From: Triops longicaudatus
Taxonomy: Eukaryota; Arthropoda; Branchiopoda; Notostraca; Triopsidae
Assembly: GCA_022885665.1 (NCBI GenBank)
Contig: JAGQDJ010000141.1
Span: 1 to 64,000 of the forward strand
Direction of reading: 5' to 3'
DNA: 64,000 nucleotides
Shown: piece after piece, positions 37,943 through 50,400 of the stretch
Layout: each line of letters begins with the position of its first letter
Numbering within the stretch: position 1 is the first letter of the stretch
Notes under the pieces: model-generated
The model's input: the letters and a program-made list of their open reading frames with translations, nothing else
Told to the model about the DNA's origin: nothing
Databases searched by the model: none
Position numbers and translations under genes: made by a program

Positions 37943-37948
37943 TATAAG
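37943..37948 (+). promoter_or_regulatory. TATA box of r-opsin copy 2
   Basis: TATAAG follows the P3/RCSI-type site, and a TCAGT initiator-like sequence occurs at 37991-37995. A 5' UTR exon then ends at the donor at 38073. Confidence 0.55.
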
Positions 37949-38156
37949 GAACAATAGTTTTGGTGCAGAGCATTGCAGAAGCGACAGTCGTCAGTGCATC
38001 AGCCTGAGAGGTCGCTGCTACAGTGAGCTAAACCGCCTTGTCAACGAGAACGTGCAGCAGAATTGAAATCAAGTAAAAGTCATTTCATATCCATTTATTT
38101 AAGTATACAAGATTATTCTTAATATTTGAATAACGTGAATTTTTGTTACAGTCAAC

Positions 38157-39571
38157 ATGAATTCTTCCGATCCGGTAGCATTAGCTTTCAAGCAAGGAAG
38201 CCAGAGTTTCGACCCATGGGCACTGCCTGACACCTTCACCCTGTACAGCTATGCCCCTGAAGATATTCGATCATTTCTTCATCCTCACTGGCACAACTTC
38301 AAGGCCTTACACCCCATGTGGTACTATGTAATGGCTTTGTGGTACATCGTTATTGGTAAATTGGAAATTCTTTTCCAAACCTTTGTTCAGATAAACGCTT
38401 CCTGAAATTTCTGGTGAATCATAATCTTTTATGTTTTTAAACCAGGTTCGATTGCCTTGGTGGGCAATGCGTTTGTATTGCGCATCTTTGGTCGATTCCC
38501 GGTCTTACGGACCCCGGCAAACATGTTGGTTATGAACTTGGCTTTCTCGGACTTCGCACTCATGTTGACTTTGCTGCCCGAATGCATCTACAACTTTATG
38601 CTCGGCGGTCCCTGGCGCTTCGGTGAATTCGGTTGCCAAATCCACGCTTTCTGCGGGGCTTTGTTCGGTTACAACCAAATCACTACATTGGTTCTCATCT
38701 CTTACGACCGCTACAATGTCATCGTCAAGGGCTTTAGCGGCACGCCTCTTACCTTCAACCGTGTCATTTCCATGATTGCTTTCAGCTGGATTTGGTCTTT
38801 GGGCTGGTCTGTGTGCCCTCTTGTCGGATGGGGAGGGTGAGTTCACCATTCTCAAATTGAAGTAGCAAGCATTTGTTACCTCGTAACTATTACGACAAAT
38901 TAGTCTATTGCGTTTGATGGCTTATGTCGTTGATTAGATTAGTCAGAACTATTAGACAACAAAATGTTCACGGAAATAACGTGCTACTTTCTTTTCCTTG
39001 CAGTTATGCCATGGACGGTATTATGGGAACCTGCTCTTTCGATTACGTCACCAGGACCACGAACAACCAGTCTCACGTTTTCTCCACCTTCACGATCATG
39101 TGGGTTCTCCCCGTCATGGCTATTGCTGGCTTCTACTGGTTCATCGTCCAAGCCGTGTTTAAGCACGAAGAAGAACTCCGTGCCCAGGCCAAGAAAATGA
39201 ACGTCGCTTCCTTACGCAGCAATGCTGACCAAAACCAGACCTCTGCTGAAATCCGTATTGCTAAAGTAGCCATTCTGAATGTAAGCCTATGGTTGGCGGC
39301 GTGGACTCCCTTCGCGGCCATCTCCATGTTGGGCGTCTTTGGAGATGTGAGCAAAATTACACCACTCGTCTCCGCCTTACCTGTTCTACTCGCGAAAACG
39401 TCTTGCGCTTACAACCCCCTCATTTACATGCTGTCCCACCCCCGTTATCGAGCCTGCCTGAAGGAAGTGTACCCTTGGATGTGCATTGATGAGAAGAGTA
39501 AACCCGATGCCGTCGCTGATACTCAGTCTACCGCCTCTGAAAAGACGGAAGTTTCCAAAGAATCTGCCTAA
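38157..39571 (+). CDS. r-opsin, copy 2
   Basis: Three exons (38157-38355, 38446-38836, 39004-39571) encode 385 residues. The Schiff-base lysine is in LLAKTSCAYNP, helix 3 has the normal DRY (ISYDRYNVIVKG), loop 3 reads AQAKKMNVASLRSN, and the tail has HPRYR and a likely palmitoylated cysteine (PWMCI). The N-terminus shares FTLYSYAPED with copy 1, and most of the transmembrane core is alike, so these are tandem-type paralogues now oriented head-to-head. Only the first intron (phase 1) is shared. This gene has an intron after the GWGG of helix 4 that copy 1 lacks, and it lacks three 3' introns of copy 1. As in copy 1, Asp replaces the usual Glu181. Confidence 0.97.
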
Positions 39572-41139
39572 AAAGGGTGCTTGTCACAACAAGGCTTGAC
39601 TCATTTTTGTGGTTAAGTTTCTTTCTAACAAACAACGTAATACCTAAGATTCTCTGGGTATGACTTGGCAATGTCAAAGGTCTTGAAACCGGCTGTCGCG
39701 AAACATTAACTTTGTTACATTTTGTTCTTGGTCTCAAATGTTACAACTCCCAGTATGTATTGTACGTTATCGAAATGAATACACCCAGCAAGTTTAAAAG
39801 AAAAGCGAAAAACATTTTTGCTTTGAAGGTGGAAGTAAAAATGACAAAATCTAGAACAAACAGCAGAAGCCTGTGTAACGCATAATCGTTTCGTAGTCCC
39901 GAGAGGACAAACACAGGGATAGCAAAATGTGGCTTGGGAATGTGCAGTAATGCATGTTTAGCATCTCCGTGAGCAACAATTGTTTATGGTTGTCAGCAAT
40001 GTATGAATGAGAAAACTGACGTTTCCGTAACCTCAAATCGTTTGAACGTTTGTTTGATTCTCTGAAACTTCACGTAATGACAATGTAGAGAATTCGCGTG
40101 CTACAGTAAGTTAGGATAATTTACTTCATTGTGTTTATTCGTGCGACAGGTTCCTTTAGAGGTTCTCATCCGGCGTCACACGTACCTTTATGGTACGAAA
40201 AGAATGACTGGGGCTTTGGTGGTAAGGAAAGCTGGATAGATTTCCATTAGTTGAAGCTTAAATTGTGCAATGTTTTCATTTTAATATTCCGTCTTTTCGT
40301 TTTCTGTATTCTTGAGATTTCTGTGGAACGTAACCTCCGCAAATAATGGGCTTCGACAGTCAGGACCGTAATCAGGATTTTGATTCTGGGGAGGGGGGCA
40401 GGAAGGGTTTTATCACGTGCGTTGTTTTGGACATTTGGCGTCCCAACTTATCCATTATTCCATTATAAACAAAATATTTCGGGGGTCAAACCCCCACTAC
40501 CTTCCTAAATACGGCCTTGTCAATGGTGTACATTTATAAACCTAAAAAAATACTAGTGTTATGTGTACCTTTTAAAAGGAGTACAAATTTTACTTGGCTA
40601 TGATAGAAGGAGAAAAGAACAAGCAAAGTCAATAACTATGGATTTGAACCTTTTTTATATAAAATAAAGAAACTGTGATTTAAATACCGCGCGCTTTATT
40701 TGACGTGCCCGCGCTGCGTAAGCTGCCCTGAGTTTCTCATTAAGCGAGCTGAAGACATCCTGAAAAGTAAGCAAAAGGCTTGAAAGTTATCCGGCTTGCG
40801 CATGCTCCGTGCAGACTGACGTGGCAATCCTTAGGTGCAGTTTGTTTGGCTTGTTGCTGTGACATATTTCAAAGGACAAAAACTGATAAAATAGTCAACA
40901 ACTAAGGTAAATTGCTATAGTTTAATTACTAGTATGTAATTTTATCTATTTATTTCTGGTGGTGCGAATTTTATTTGCAGAATATTTTCCTCAGTTGATC
41001 TAAACATCAAGTGAAGTCCAAGTTTAGTGACCTTTGGCTCTGTCATGTTGTTTTACTGACGTAGTGACATGAAACTTGTAACACTTATGCATCTTCTTTC
41101 ATAATTTAGGCGACAATATCCAGCAAGTGTTCAAAAAGG
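39572..41139. other. interval between opsin copy 2 and Sec24
   Basis: It holds the opsin 3' UTR, an inverted-repeat element (40361-40519) and a likely 5' UTR exon of Sec24 ending at 40906, because a donor AAG/GTAAAT there pairs with the acceptor TTTAG just before the Sec24 start codon. Nothing else is recognisable. Confidence 0.6.
40361..40519. mobile_element. 159-bp inverted-repeat element (MITE-like)
   Basis: The left end CAGGACCGTAATCAGGA and the inverted right end CAAGGCCGTATTTAGGA agree at 13 of 17 positions. The flanking octamers TCGACAGT and TCAATGGT agree at 5 of 8, suggesting an old 8-bp duplication. The ends resemble those of the element at 16680-16824 (CAGGGCCGTAGCCAGG). It is non-coding, with G- and C-rich blocks just inside the ends. 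Confidence 0.55.
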
Positions 41140-44100
41140 ATGAATCCCCAATATGTTCCACCTTATGGAGCCCCACCAAGACCAAGTTTTGGTGGAATGC
41201 CACCTCAGCAACATCCTTCTCAATCAGGACCAGCTCCTGGCCCACAATCTTTCCCAGGTGCTGGTCCCAATCCTGGAGTGTACGCACCACAAGCCGGTAC
41301 CTTGACATCTTAACCATTCATTTATCTTTACTAAAAGTTCAATCATCATTGTTCTACATAGGTTTTCCGCCTCGTCCGTATTCTGGCCCTGCAGGGTCTC
41401 CTATGGCTCCTCGCCCAGGTACAGGCCCTGCCCCGGGACCATATCCACCTCCAGGAGGAGCTAATCCGAACATGTTACCGCCCTATGGAGGCGCGGCTCG
41501 TCCCCCAGCTCCCGGAACGCCCAACCAGCTTATTAGTCCTATGTCAGGGATGAGTTTAAGCGGCCCACCGTCAGCTAATGTGGATTTCAAGTCACCACAA
41601 GGACTTCCAGGACAGCCTTCACCCTCTCCGAGTCCTGCGTTAGGCATCAACGGCACCAGCAGTCCCCTTCCTCCCCCAGGTCCCCCTAAAGCCGTGCCTA
41701 TGAATCCTCGCATGGCACCAATGAGCCAGCCGTACCAAAATGGCCAAGATTATGCTCCTTCGCCCAGTTTTCCACCGCAGCAAGCGTCTCTAACTTCTCC
41801 AGTAGCGGCCAGCTTTCCACCACACCAAGCGCCTTTAACGTCTCCAGTAACACCCAGCTTTCCTCAGCCACCACAGCAGTCTCAGTTCATGCCCCCTACC
41901 GGTGGCCCCTCGTCCCAGATCCCTTATGGAGGCTCAATGACTTCGCGTTACCCACCAGCGCCGGGCTTAACCCCAACGCAGCCTTATTCGCAAGCTGGTG
42001 TGGGCTCCATGCCACCCATGGCTGGTGGCCCTATGCCTCCTCCGTCACAATACGCCAGTGGACCAGGAGGACCAGTACCAGGCCAGTATGGAGCGCCTCC
42101 TACTCAGCCAGGTATGCCACCTCAACCTTATGGTGGTCAGCAACCTATGCAGCAACCACCTGCAGCCCGTAGACTTGATCCGGATCAGATGCCTAGCCCT
42201 ATTCAGGTCATGGAAGATGATCGGAAGTCCCGCAGTGGAAATTTTATCACGAATATTAAAGGACAAGTCCCGCCTTTGGTCACTACGGACTTCGTTACGC
42301 AAGATCAAGGCAATGCTGGTCCGCGCTTCATCAGATCTACTATGTACAGCATTCCTGCTCTGCCGGATATCATGAAGCAGGTAGTAAACTTTGATGCAAA
42401 CATGCTTAGAGTACAACAGTTGATCATTACTTTCTGGAGTTGCTACATTGAGGGATAAGTTGCATGAAACTGTTTAGAGACTACGGGGTTCACCATAGAT
42501 CGATAATGTTGCTTTAATTTTGTTTGCAGGAACTGAAATTTGACTTTTATAAGGATATGCAGTAAACAATATTAAACTCTATGTTTTTATATCGTCGTGG
42601 TATGAATTCTTAATTTTTGTCTGTGTTGTTGTTTTTTGTTTATTTTGAAGATGTCGTCAGGCTCTTTTTATTGAATGTTCTTTTGAGTATTGTAAATGGT
42701 TTGTATCGTTTAGACGGCTGTCCCGTTTGGATTGGTTGTGAATCCGTTCGCCCCTCTTGAAGCAGGCGAGTTTGAGCCTCCAGTAGTGGAAATGGGACCA
42801 TCGGGTCCTGTTCGATGCGTTCGCTGCAAAGCGTACATGTGTCCCTTCATGCAATTTGTAGATGGTGGGCGTCGGTTTCAGTGTCCTTTCTGCAAAGCTA
42901 CAACAGAAGGTAAACACCACATCTCAGTACTATAAATTTAGTGTGCTACTGTGGCTAAATGTGTCTTTCTGTGTGCGCTTTCTAGTCCCTCCGGAATATT
43001 TCCAACATTTGGATCATACTGGACAGCGTTTGGATAAATATGAACGCCCAGAATTGTGCTTAGGTACCTATGAGATCGTCGCTACCAAAGATTATTGCAG
43101 AGTAAGTTTTTACTTGTTGCGTTTTCAAAAATAAATGTAAAAAATAGCTTAAGGTAGTTTCGCGAAACGTAAGAATTATGCGCATTTCAGTCCGGAGTAT
43201 CGAGAAAAAATCAGAATATTTTGCCGAAGATAATTGAATCGTTTATGTTTCGGTTTGTTGCAGAACAACACCTTCCCCAAACCACCTGCATACATTTTTG
43301 TTTTGGATGTATCTTACAATACGATCAAATCTGGATTAGTACATCTTTTGTGTCAAAATATGAAAGAGTTGTTGAAGCAACTGCCCCGTGAAACGGGACG
43401 GGACGCCACAGATATGAAAGTTGGGTTCATTACCTACGGCCATGAAGTTCACTTCTATAACATCAAAGTAAGTTACCGAGTCGCGTTAGTTTTGCGTATT
43501 TTGTTTAAAAAGAAAAATAAGTTTAAAATTAAGTAAAATTACGAAGAGACAACGCGTGGGACTTCATATAAGATATTGATTTATCTTAGGCCAATTTAGC
43601 CCAGCCTCAGATGATGGTCGTTGGAGACGTCAATGACATGTTTATGCCCCTTCTGGACGGTTTCCTTTGCGACGCGAGTGAATCTGAAGCCGTAATTGAC
43701 AGTTTGATGGCACAAATTCCGGCTATGTTTGCCGAATCTCGGGAAACTGAGACTATCTTGGGCCCGGCTATTCAAGCTGGTCTTGAAGCTTTGAAAGCTG
43801 CCGAGCGTCCAGGAAAGTTGCTCGTCTTCCATTCCTCGTTGCCTATTGCAGAAGCTCCTGGCAAGCTCAAGAACCGCGATGACAGAAAGTTGCTGGGTAC
43901 TGAGAAAGAGAAAACTGTTTTAGGTAATTACTTTGCTGAGCGCGAATCGATCCTTAGTAAATCTTGATTACGTTTATTTTTTAAATGTTTGTTTAACCTG
44001 TGTTCTCATTTTGTAGCTCCTCAGACTACCTTTTACAATCAGTTGGGTCAAGAATGCGTCGGAGCAGGTGTGAGTGTAGATTTGTTCGTGTTCAACAATG

Positions 44101-45636
44101 CTTACATCGATTTGGCCACTATTGGACAAGTGGCTCGTTTGTCTGGAGGCTCTGTGTACAAATATACGTATTTCCAGGTAAACTCTTATTTTAAAAAAAT
44201 GTAACGATGGCAATAGAATTGGGGTGTAATTAGGCGGATTTGGATGGGCAGCGAGTTTTGGAGGATGTGAAAAATAATTTGTCCAAATGCGTTGCCTTCG
44301 ATGCTATTATGCGTATTCGTACATCAACTGGCGTACGCCCTGTAGACTTCTATGGCAATTTCTTTATGTCCAACACAACCGATGTTGAATTAGCAGCAAT
44401 GGATACCGATAAAGTAAACTTTCCGAATCCTATTGAAATTTTGCATTTTAACGTGAAACATTTTATGCCTCTTAGGCTGTTACTGTGGAAATTAAACACG
44501 ACGATAAGCTAACTGATGAAGATGGAGTATATATTCAAGTAGCCGTGTTATTTACATCCGTTGGTGGACAAAGGCGCCTACGTTTGCTAAATTTGTCCCT
44601 TAACACGTGTACCCAAATGGCAGACTTATACCGTAACTGTGATTTGGATACAATCATCAACTTGTTAGCTAAGCAAGGTAACAGTAAAATTAATGGCTTT
44701 GAGCTTTTCCTGTAAACTTTTTATTTCAGTTGAATATCATTAGAATGTTTGTTTTCTGTGTTTTTTTTTTCTTTCTTTTTTTTAGCACTGACAAAGTTGC
44801 TTGATACGAATCCCAAAACCGTGAGAGATACGTTAATTCAACGCAGCGCTCAAATCTTGGCGTGTTACCGCAAAAACTGTGCCAGTCCTTCTTCGCCTGG
44901 CCAGTTAATTCTGCCGGAGTGTATGAAACTGTTGCCACTGTACACGAATTGTTTGCTGAAAAGCGACGCAGTAGCGGGAGGTATTAACAGTCATATTTTC
45001 GTGGAGGTTGGGAAAACGAACTAACGGCATGTAATTATGAATTAGGTTCAGAATTGGCAACGGATGATCGTTCGTTCCATATGCAAATTGTCCAAACAAT
45101 GGGGGTATCGGCTTCGATATCCTACTTTTACCCACGTTTAATCCCACTTCATGATTTGGCGCCAGGGACAGATGAGGTTCCGACGCTGATTCGTTGTTCG
45201 GGTGAAAAGTTGCGTGATGATGGAGTGTACATTTTAGAGAATGGGGTCTATCTTTTCTTGTGGATTGGCTTAAATGTGAATCCTGAGTGGGTGCAACAAA
45301 TTTTTGGTGTCCCCTCTGCAGCCCAGATTGATATTGACCGTACGGAATTGGCGCAATTAGATAATCCGCGTTCACAGCAGCTTCGGGCAATTTTGGCCAA
45401 GATTCAGCAACGGAAGCAGCGCTTCATGAGGGTATGCTTGCTCTTCTATCGTGCAGACACGGGTGTTATTAATAAGTTCCATTGGATATATCTAGTTGAG
45501 TTTGGTGCGGCAAAGGGACAAACTGGACCTGGTCTTCCGAAGATTTTTGGTGGAAGATCGACAGAGTGACGCTGCCCTTTCCTACGTGGATTTCTTGTGC
45601 CACTTGCATAAGGAAATACGCAATTTGCTGAACTGA
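41140..45636 (+). CDS. Sec24CD: COPII coat subunit Sec24, C/D type
   Basis: Twelve exons: 41140-41296, 41362-42380, 42714-42909, 42986-43101, 43264-43467, 43590-43923, 44017-44177, 44234-44413, 44476-44677, 44786-44980, 45046-45431 and 45496-45636. They encode 1,096 residues, the size of human SEC24C. A Pro/Gly/Gln-rich N-terminal third is followed by RLDPDQMPSPIQVMEDD, a zinc finger (CVRCKAYMC and CPFC), the trunk domain (YIFVLDVSYN), the beta-sandwich, the helical domain (CYRKNCASPSSPGQLILPEC) and a gelsolin-like domain ending HLHKEIRNLLN. Sec24 is the cargo-binding half of the Sec23/Sec24 inner COPII coat at ER exit sites. These motifs match the C/D rather than the A/B subfamily. An apparent early C-terminus is removed by a 64-bp intron (45432-45495), after which the conserved ending follows in frame. 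Confidence 0.96.
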
Positions 45637-46380
45637 TTGTGTATGGGATGGCAGAAATAGGCTTTATTGTTTAAGAACTGTGTTTTGTTTTTCCCTCCTT
45701 TGTACTTTTTTCTGTTTCTTTACGCCTTTGGAGGGAGTAAAATGTTAAGAAGAAAGAAAGCTAGGCAAACTGGTTAGTTAGCAGTGATTCATTTTTATGA
45801 GAAATTGTGGTTGTAGCTGTCATGTATGAGAGGAAATACGAATGGAACATAGGTGGTAGGGATTATTGAGATTTAATTAAAAACTTTTAAAAACAGGGGC
45901 CTTTGATTCCGGTAGTTATTGCGTTCTTTGTTTCCTTTCGTCAACTAATTTAATATACGAAGTTTAAATGCTTAACGGGAATGGACTTCTTTTAATACCA
46001 ACAGGTACGTATTTCTCACATACGCATTTGCGGGAAAGTTTTGCCTTCAGCAAGCTGATATGAAGAGCAAATGTCGCTTTTCGTCAATGATTTGTCTAGT
46101 TTTCATAAGAAATTTATTTATTTGTATCCTACTGTCTTATTCATCGTAAGTAAGCATATTATCTCTGGCCACAGTTACATAAATCGAAAGGGCGAAGAGA
46201 GGCTAATATTCGTAGATATCGGCGTAAAACGTGGTAATAGGGGCCGAAAACGTAGAATAATCGCGTAGGCTATTTCGTCTTACATCGAGTCGTCAGAAGT
46301 CTGCTGGTCGCGTTTCGCATTTTGAGTTTGTTTTGATTGCACGCGTATTTGAATATCTGTGTTCAGAAAAATAGCGAAGA
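45637..46380. other. Sec24 3' UTR and upstream region of the isochorismatase gene
   Basis: This 744-bp interval lies between two genes on the same strand. The Sec24 side is T-rich. No further gene is visible. Confidence 0.6.
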
Positions 46381-47255
46381 ATGAGCTCTTCTAGCATGCT
46401 GAAGCTCGGTCGCATTTCTGTTAAAAATACTGCCATTTTAATTTGTGATATTCAAGAGAAGTTTCGTAATGGAATCAGCTATTTTCCCCAAATCGTCACC
46501 AACACTAAACGAATCCTGGATGCATCCAAAGTTATGGAGATTCCAATTGCATACACTGAACAATACCCCAAAGGTAATGTTTCGCGAGTTCTTTTTTTTT
46601 TTAATCGATGTATTGGGGTAATTTGTTTAAGAAATTTTCCTATTTCTAAGGTTTGGGATCTACGGTACCAGAAATAGCCATCGATAGCTATAACGCAAAG
46701 CGCTTTGAAAAGACGCAATTTTCCATGTGCACCCCAGAAATGAAGACGTTTTTAGACAACTCTGATGTACATTTCATTTGACAGTCTTCTTATGAGCTCA
46801 CAAAATACCTTCGTTGTAGTTGAAGTCGATTATCCTGTGCGGAATTGAAGCCCATGCTTGCATTCGCCAAACCGCAATGGACCTCATTGAAGCTGGCTAT
46901 GACGTGCATGTAGTTGTGGACTGTTGTTCTTCAAGAAACCAAGTTGACAGGTTAGAATTCTTCTTGTATCACTATATAGGATAACACCTCACAAATCGTC
47001 GGCTAAAAAGCGATAAGAAAACACTAGAAATTGAACTTTTTCCGAAGATTACAAACCAAATTTCTTTAATTCAACAGGAAATATGCGTTTAAACATTTGA
47101 AAGCAATTGGTGCTTTCCTAACCACTACGGAAAGTGTGATCTTGAGCTTTGCTCCAAACTCGGCTCATCCCAAGTTCAAAGAGATTCAGAAGATCATCCG
47201 CGATCTTTCCGCTGATACAGGATTGAGTGCTCCTACCCCGCAGTCCACCTTGTAA
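46381..47255 (+). CDS. isochorismatase-domain protein (ISOC1/ISOC2 family)
   Basis: Four exons (46381-46573, 46651-46766, 46820-46950, 47078-47255) encode 205 residues, the same length as human ISOC2. The fold of cysteine hydrolases related to isochorismatase is visible: ICDIQEKFR carries the catalytic Asp, RFEKTQFSM the Lys, and LCGIEAHACIRQT the conserved GIE and the nucleophilic Cys. AYTEQYPKGLGSTVPE is typical of the animal ISOC proteins. No substrate is established for the animal members, so only a hydrolase-like role in the cytosol or mitochondria can be suggested. It converges on 5-oxoprolinase, with 208 bp between the stop codons. Confidence 0.92.
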
Positions 47256-47463
47256 GGCATGTGACTATCGAGCAAAAAATAGTGGAAGCAAATTTGGAAA
47301 GATTTTATGGGTGCTAGCTAATAAATAAGTTAGGGCAATTTAATCAAAGTAAACAAATCGTCCATTATATTTAGTTGTATTCAATTGCCCACACCGGGGG
47401 ATTCCCCAATAAAACTCTCAAATAGTAACGGGACTAATCAACGTTAGCAAAACGTTCGAAAAA

Positions 47464-50400
47464 CTAAACGGATTCTTGCATAGCTTTATAGTTGAATAAA
47501 CTTCCTCTCCCAATTAGAGTTTCTGGCTCTGGAATCTGAGGAAGTGTACCACGCATTTTGTGTGTTACTATGTCGCCATAACCTCCACCGCCTGGGGTTT
47601 GAAGCCGAAAAGTATCCTACACAATTAACATTTACCAAAATCATACTTCCAATGTGGAACAGCTTACTCCTGGCTGAACAGGAACGGCGCACTTCGATCC
47701 AAGATTTAACAAGATCCCATCTTTGCGCAGCAGATAATTTTTGCCTTTGCTCCCGTTCTCTCCACCTAAATGTACCCAACAATTCAGCTACGCTTTCAAC
47801 AAACTTATCAATCTGCGCCTCAGCGAATGCTGCATTACCATTCAAACCGTACGGAGCAAACACTCTGCGCTCTGTTAGCACCGACAACATCAACGGTTTG
47901 CGGAAAAGCAGTTCACGTAAAATGCCGTCGCCTCCCGAATAAAGACCCACACCACCCGTGTTCTTCGCTAGCGAGAAGTGCTTTAGAACAATAGGGTACC
48001 GTCGTTCCAGAACTTCCGGATCCGTAATTCGCGTATTGGTCATATGCGTGTGCACACCGCTACGCCCATTCCAACCCGGACCCTAATTTACAGTGCGTTA
48101 AGCAATGAATAAATATTTGCACTATAGTAATTTAACGTACCGCCCCAGCGCCTCCAGCAACAGTCTCGTAGTAGCCCATTTCTTCGTCCCCAAATGTGAT
48201 GTTATTCATGCAACCCTGAGAAGCTGCGCATGCGCCAAACGCTTTAAATACCACATCGACAATTCTCTGTGACGTCAAAACGTTCCCGCCCACTACGGCT
48301 GCACCAGGATACGGAGACAAAATGGTTCCTTGAGGTAGCCGTACTTCAATAGGTGCCAGACATCCCTATTTAAGAACTTACTAAGTACGCTACTACACGC
48401 ATAAAAAATCAGCAACACAAGAGAGCGCTTTGAAGAACAATTCATTTCACCTGGTTCAGAGGCACATCGTGTCCTACCATGCAGCGTAAACAATAAATTA
48501 GGGCAGACAAGGTAATTGCCCTAGGTGCGTTCGTATTCCCCCAAACTTGTGGCCCAGTTCCGCTAAACAGAGAAGAATACGTTAAGCTCAATGAGAATCG
48601 CATGTTAGAAGGTGGGGGGAATTACTCGAAATCACAAATGGCTGTCCCCGTCTTCGAGTCAATACTAACAGTTAAGGCAATCTTCGTCCCGTCATCCATA
48701 TAATCTTGCGCGTGTAGCGTTTTCCACCCCGATTCGCTGTCAGGTAGTTGTCCTGCGATTTCCATGAGCATCTGACGCACAGCCACTTCAGCGTTGCTCT
48801 GAATGTAACCCATGTACGCTTGCACTACACGTAAGCCGTATTCATGGATCAATTCTGTTACTAAGCTGATGCCCTAACCCCGTAAACAAAAGTCTGAAGT
48901 TAGTCCATGGTTTTCAGAGGTTGTATCATAATTCACTTTTTTGTTAGCAGCTACTTGAGCCCGCAAGTCACTCAGATTGTCTTGTAAAGTGCGAGTGCCC
49001 ACCGAGCCAGGAACACCGGCCTTCCCAGGTGCGTCTAAAGCTTCAATCAAGGCTTTTTCTTGAAACTCCCCGTTTCGAACCAGTAGAAAACTGTCAACAT
49101 AGCACTCAAATTGGCATCTTTCTAATTAAGGTTACACTTGGTGTTACTCAACAAAAACCGCGCCTTCTTCCGCTAAGGTTCGCGAATGAGGTGGCATAGA
49201 TCCTGGCGTAATGCCGCCAATGTCAGCGTGATGGCCCCGTGATGCCACGAAAAACACGGGATCAGTTGAGTACCTGTAGATCGTTACAAGGTCATTTGAG
49301 ATTTAAGAACAGATGGAATTATCAAGTTCTGGACAAAAGATTTACGCACTTGTCAAAGACGGGAGTAATGACGGTCAAATCTGGTAAATGCGAACCTCCG
49401 GCGCAAGGATGATTCGAAAGAATCACGTCTCCAGGTTGAAAAAATCTACCAAGTTGTTCTGCTCGTTTCAACTGTACGACCATGAAATTCGAGGAGAAAT
49501 GAACTTTCTCAAAACATGTGGGAAGCTCTGACTAGTACCTGAAATTGTACTGCTTCTTGCATGGCACCTAAGTGGACAGGAATGTGTGGCGCGTTGGATA
49601 CTAAGCCGCCGTCAGGTCCGAATAATGCACAGGAGAAGTCCAAGCGTTCCTTAATATTGGTAGAAATTGAGGTTCGTTGTAAGACCCTAACGAAATGTGG
49701 TTATATACTGAAGATAGCTGAAATTTGACAAAACTTTTTTACCTTCCCATTTGCTCAGCGATACTCATGAAACGGTGAGAGAAGATGGACAACTGAATAG
49801 CGTCCAACTCAACCCCTAATTGGCTCTCTTTGTTTTCTTTACCAATGTCAATGGCTACATCGCCTTGGATTGTGATTTCAGCAACGCAGTTGAGATCAAC
49901 CAAGATCGTTGACAACTTGTCAATAATTAGGGCGGGGCCGGGAATCTTCTGACCAGCTTTTAATTCCTGTAGCAAGAACACTGGCGTCTTTTCGGTTCCT
50001 TTATCAAAATGGACGGTCGTATACTAAAAAAAAAAAAATTACACATTATAAATTGATTTTACCTACAGTGGATAAAATATGTCGCTTTAATCGTATCGCC
50101 TTAAGGAGTTGACAGTGCAATAAAGTGCCAAGAAAAAAATTGTCAAGAAATGTCAAGACCATGTAACCTTCAATCCAGAAAGAAACACAACTGACAAAAT
50201 GTACGAAATAATACTTCCCCGAAAAGAATGGAATAGAAACATACCTTTTCAGGTGTAGGTATTTCATTTCCTGCATCTTGAATACGGTGACTGGTCTTAA
50301 TACTGGTCTTCGCCACTCCTCGCACACGAATATCATCAACAATAATGTCTCTTGCAGGGATAGTGAAACCAAATTCGGTCAAATACCTTCATAAGATCAG

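Larger units (their letters stand above)
36239..38156. promoter_or_regulatory. shared upstream region of the divergent opsin pair
   Basis: This 1.9-kb AT-rich interval contains no credible coding exon. It holds a TATA box at each end, a P3/RCSI-type site near the right gene, and a homeodomain-type palindrome near the middle (37168-37182, TTAATTG-T-CAATTAA). The right-hand opsin also has a 5' UTR intron (donor at 38073, acceptor ending at 38151). Confidence 0.6.

Noticed and set aside
45432..45569. Alternative, non-conserved C-terminus of Sec24
   Set aside because: A 64-bp intron with proper GT and AG ends removes it, and the downstream frame matches the Sec24 C-terminus (HLHKEIRNLLN).
47486..47840. 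Apparent frameshift in the 3' part of 5-oxoprolinase
   Set aside because: The readable but unrelated frame is intron read-through. Splicing 47839 to 47765 and 47668 to 47616 restores the conserved ending QTPGGGGYG in frame.
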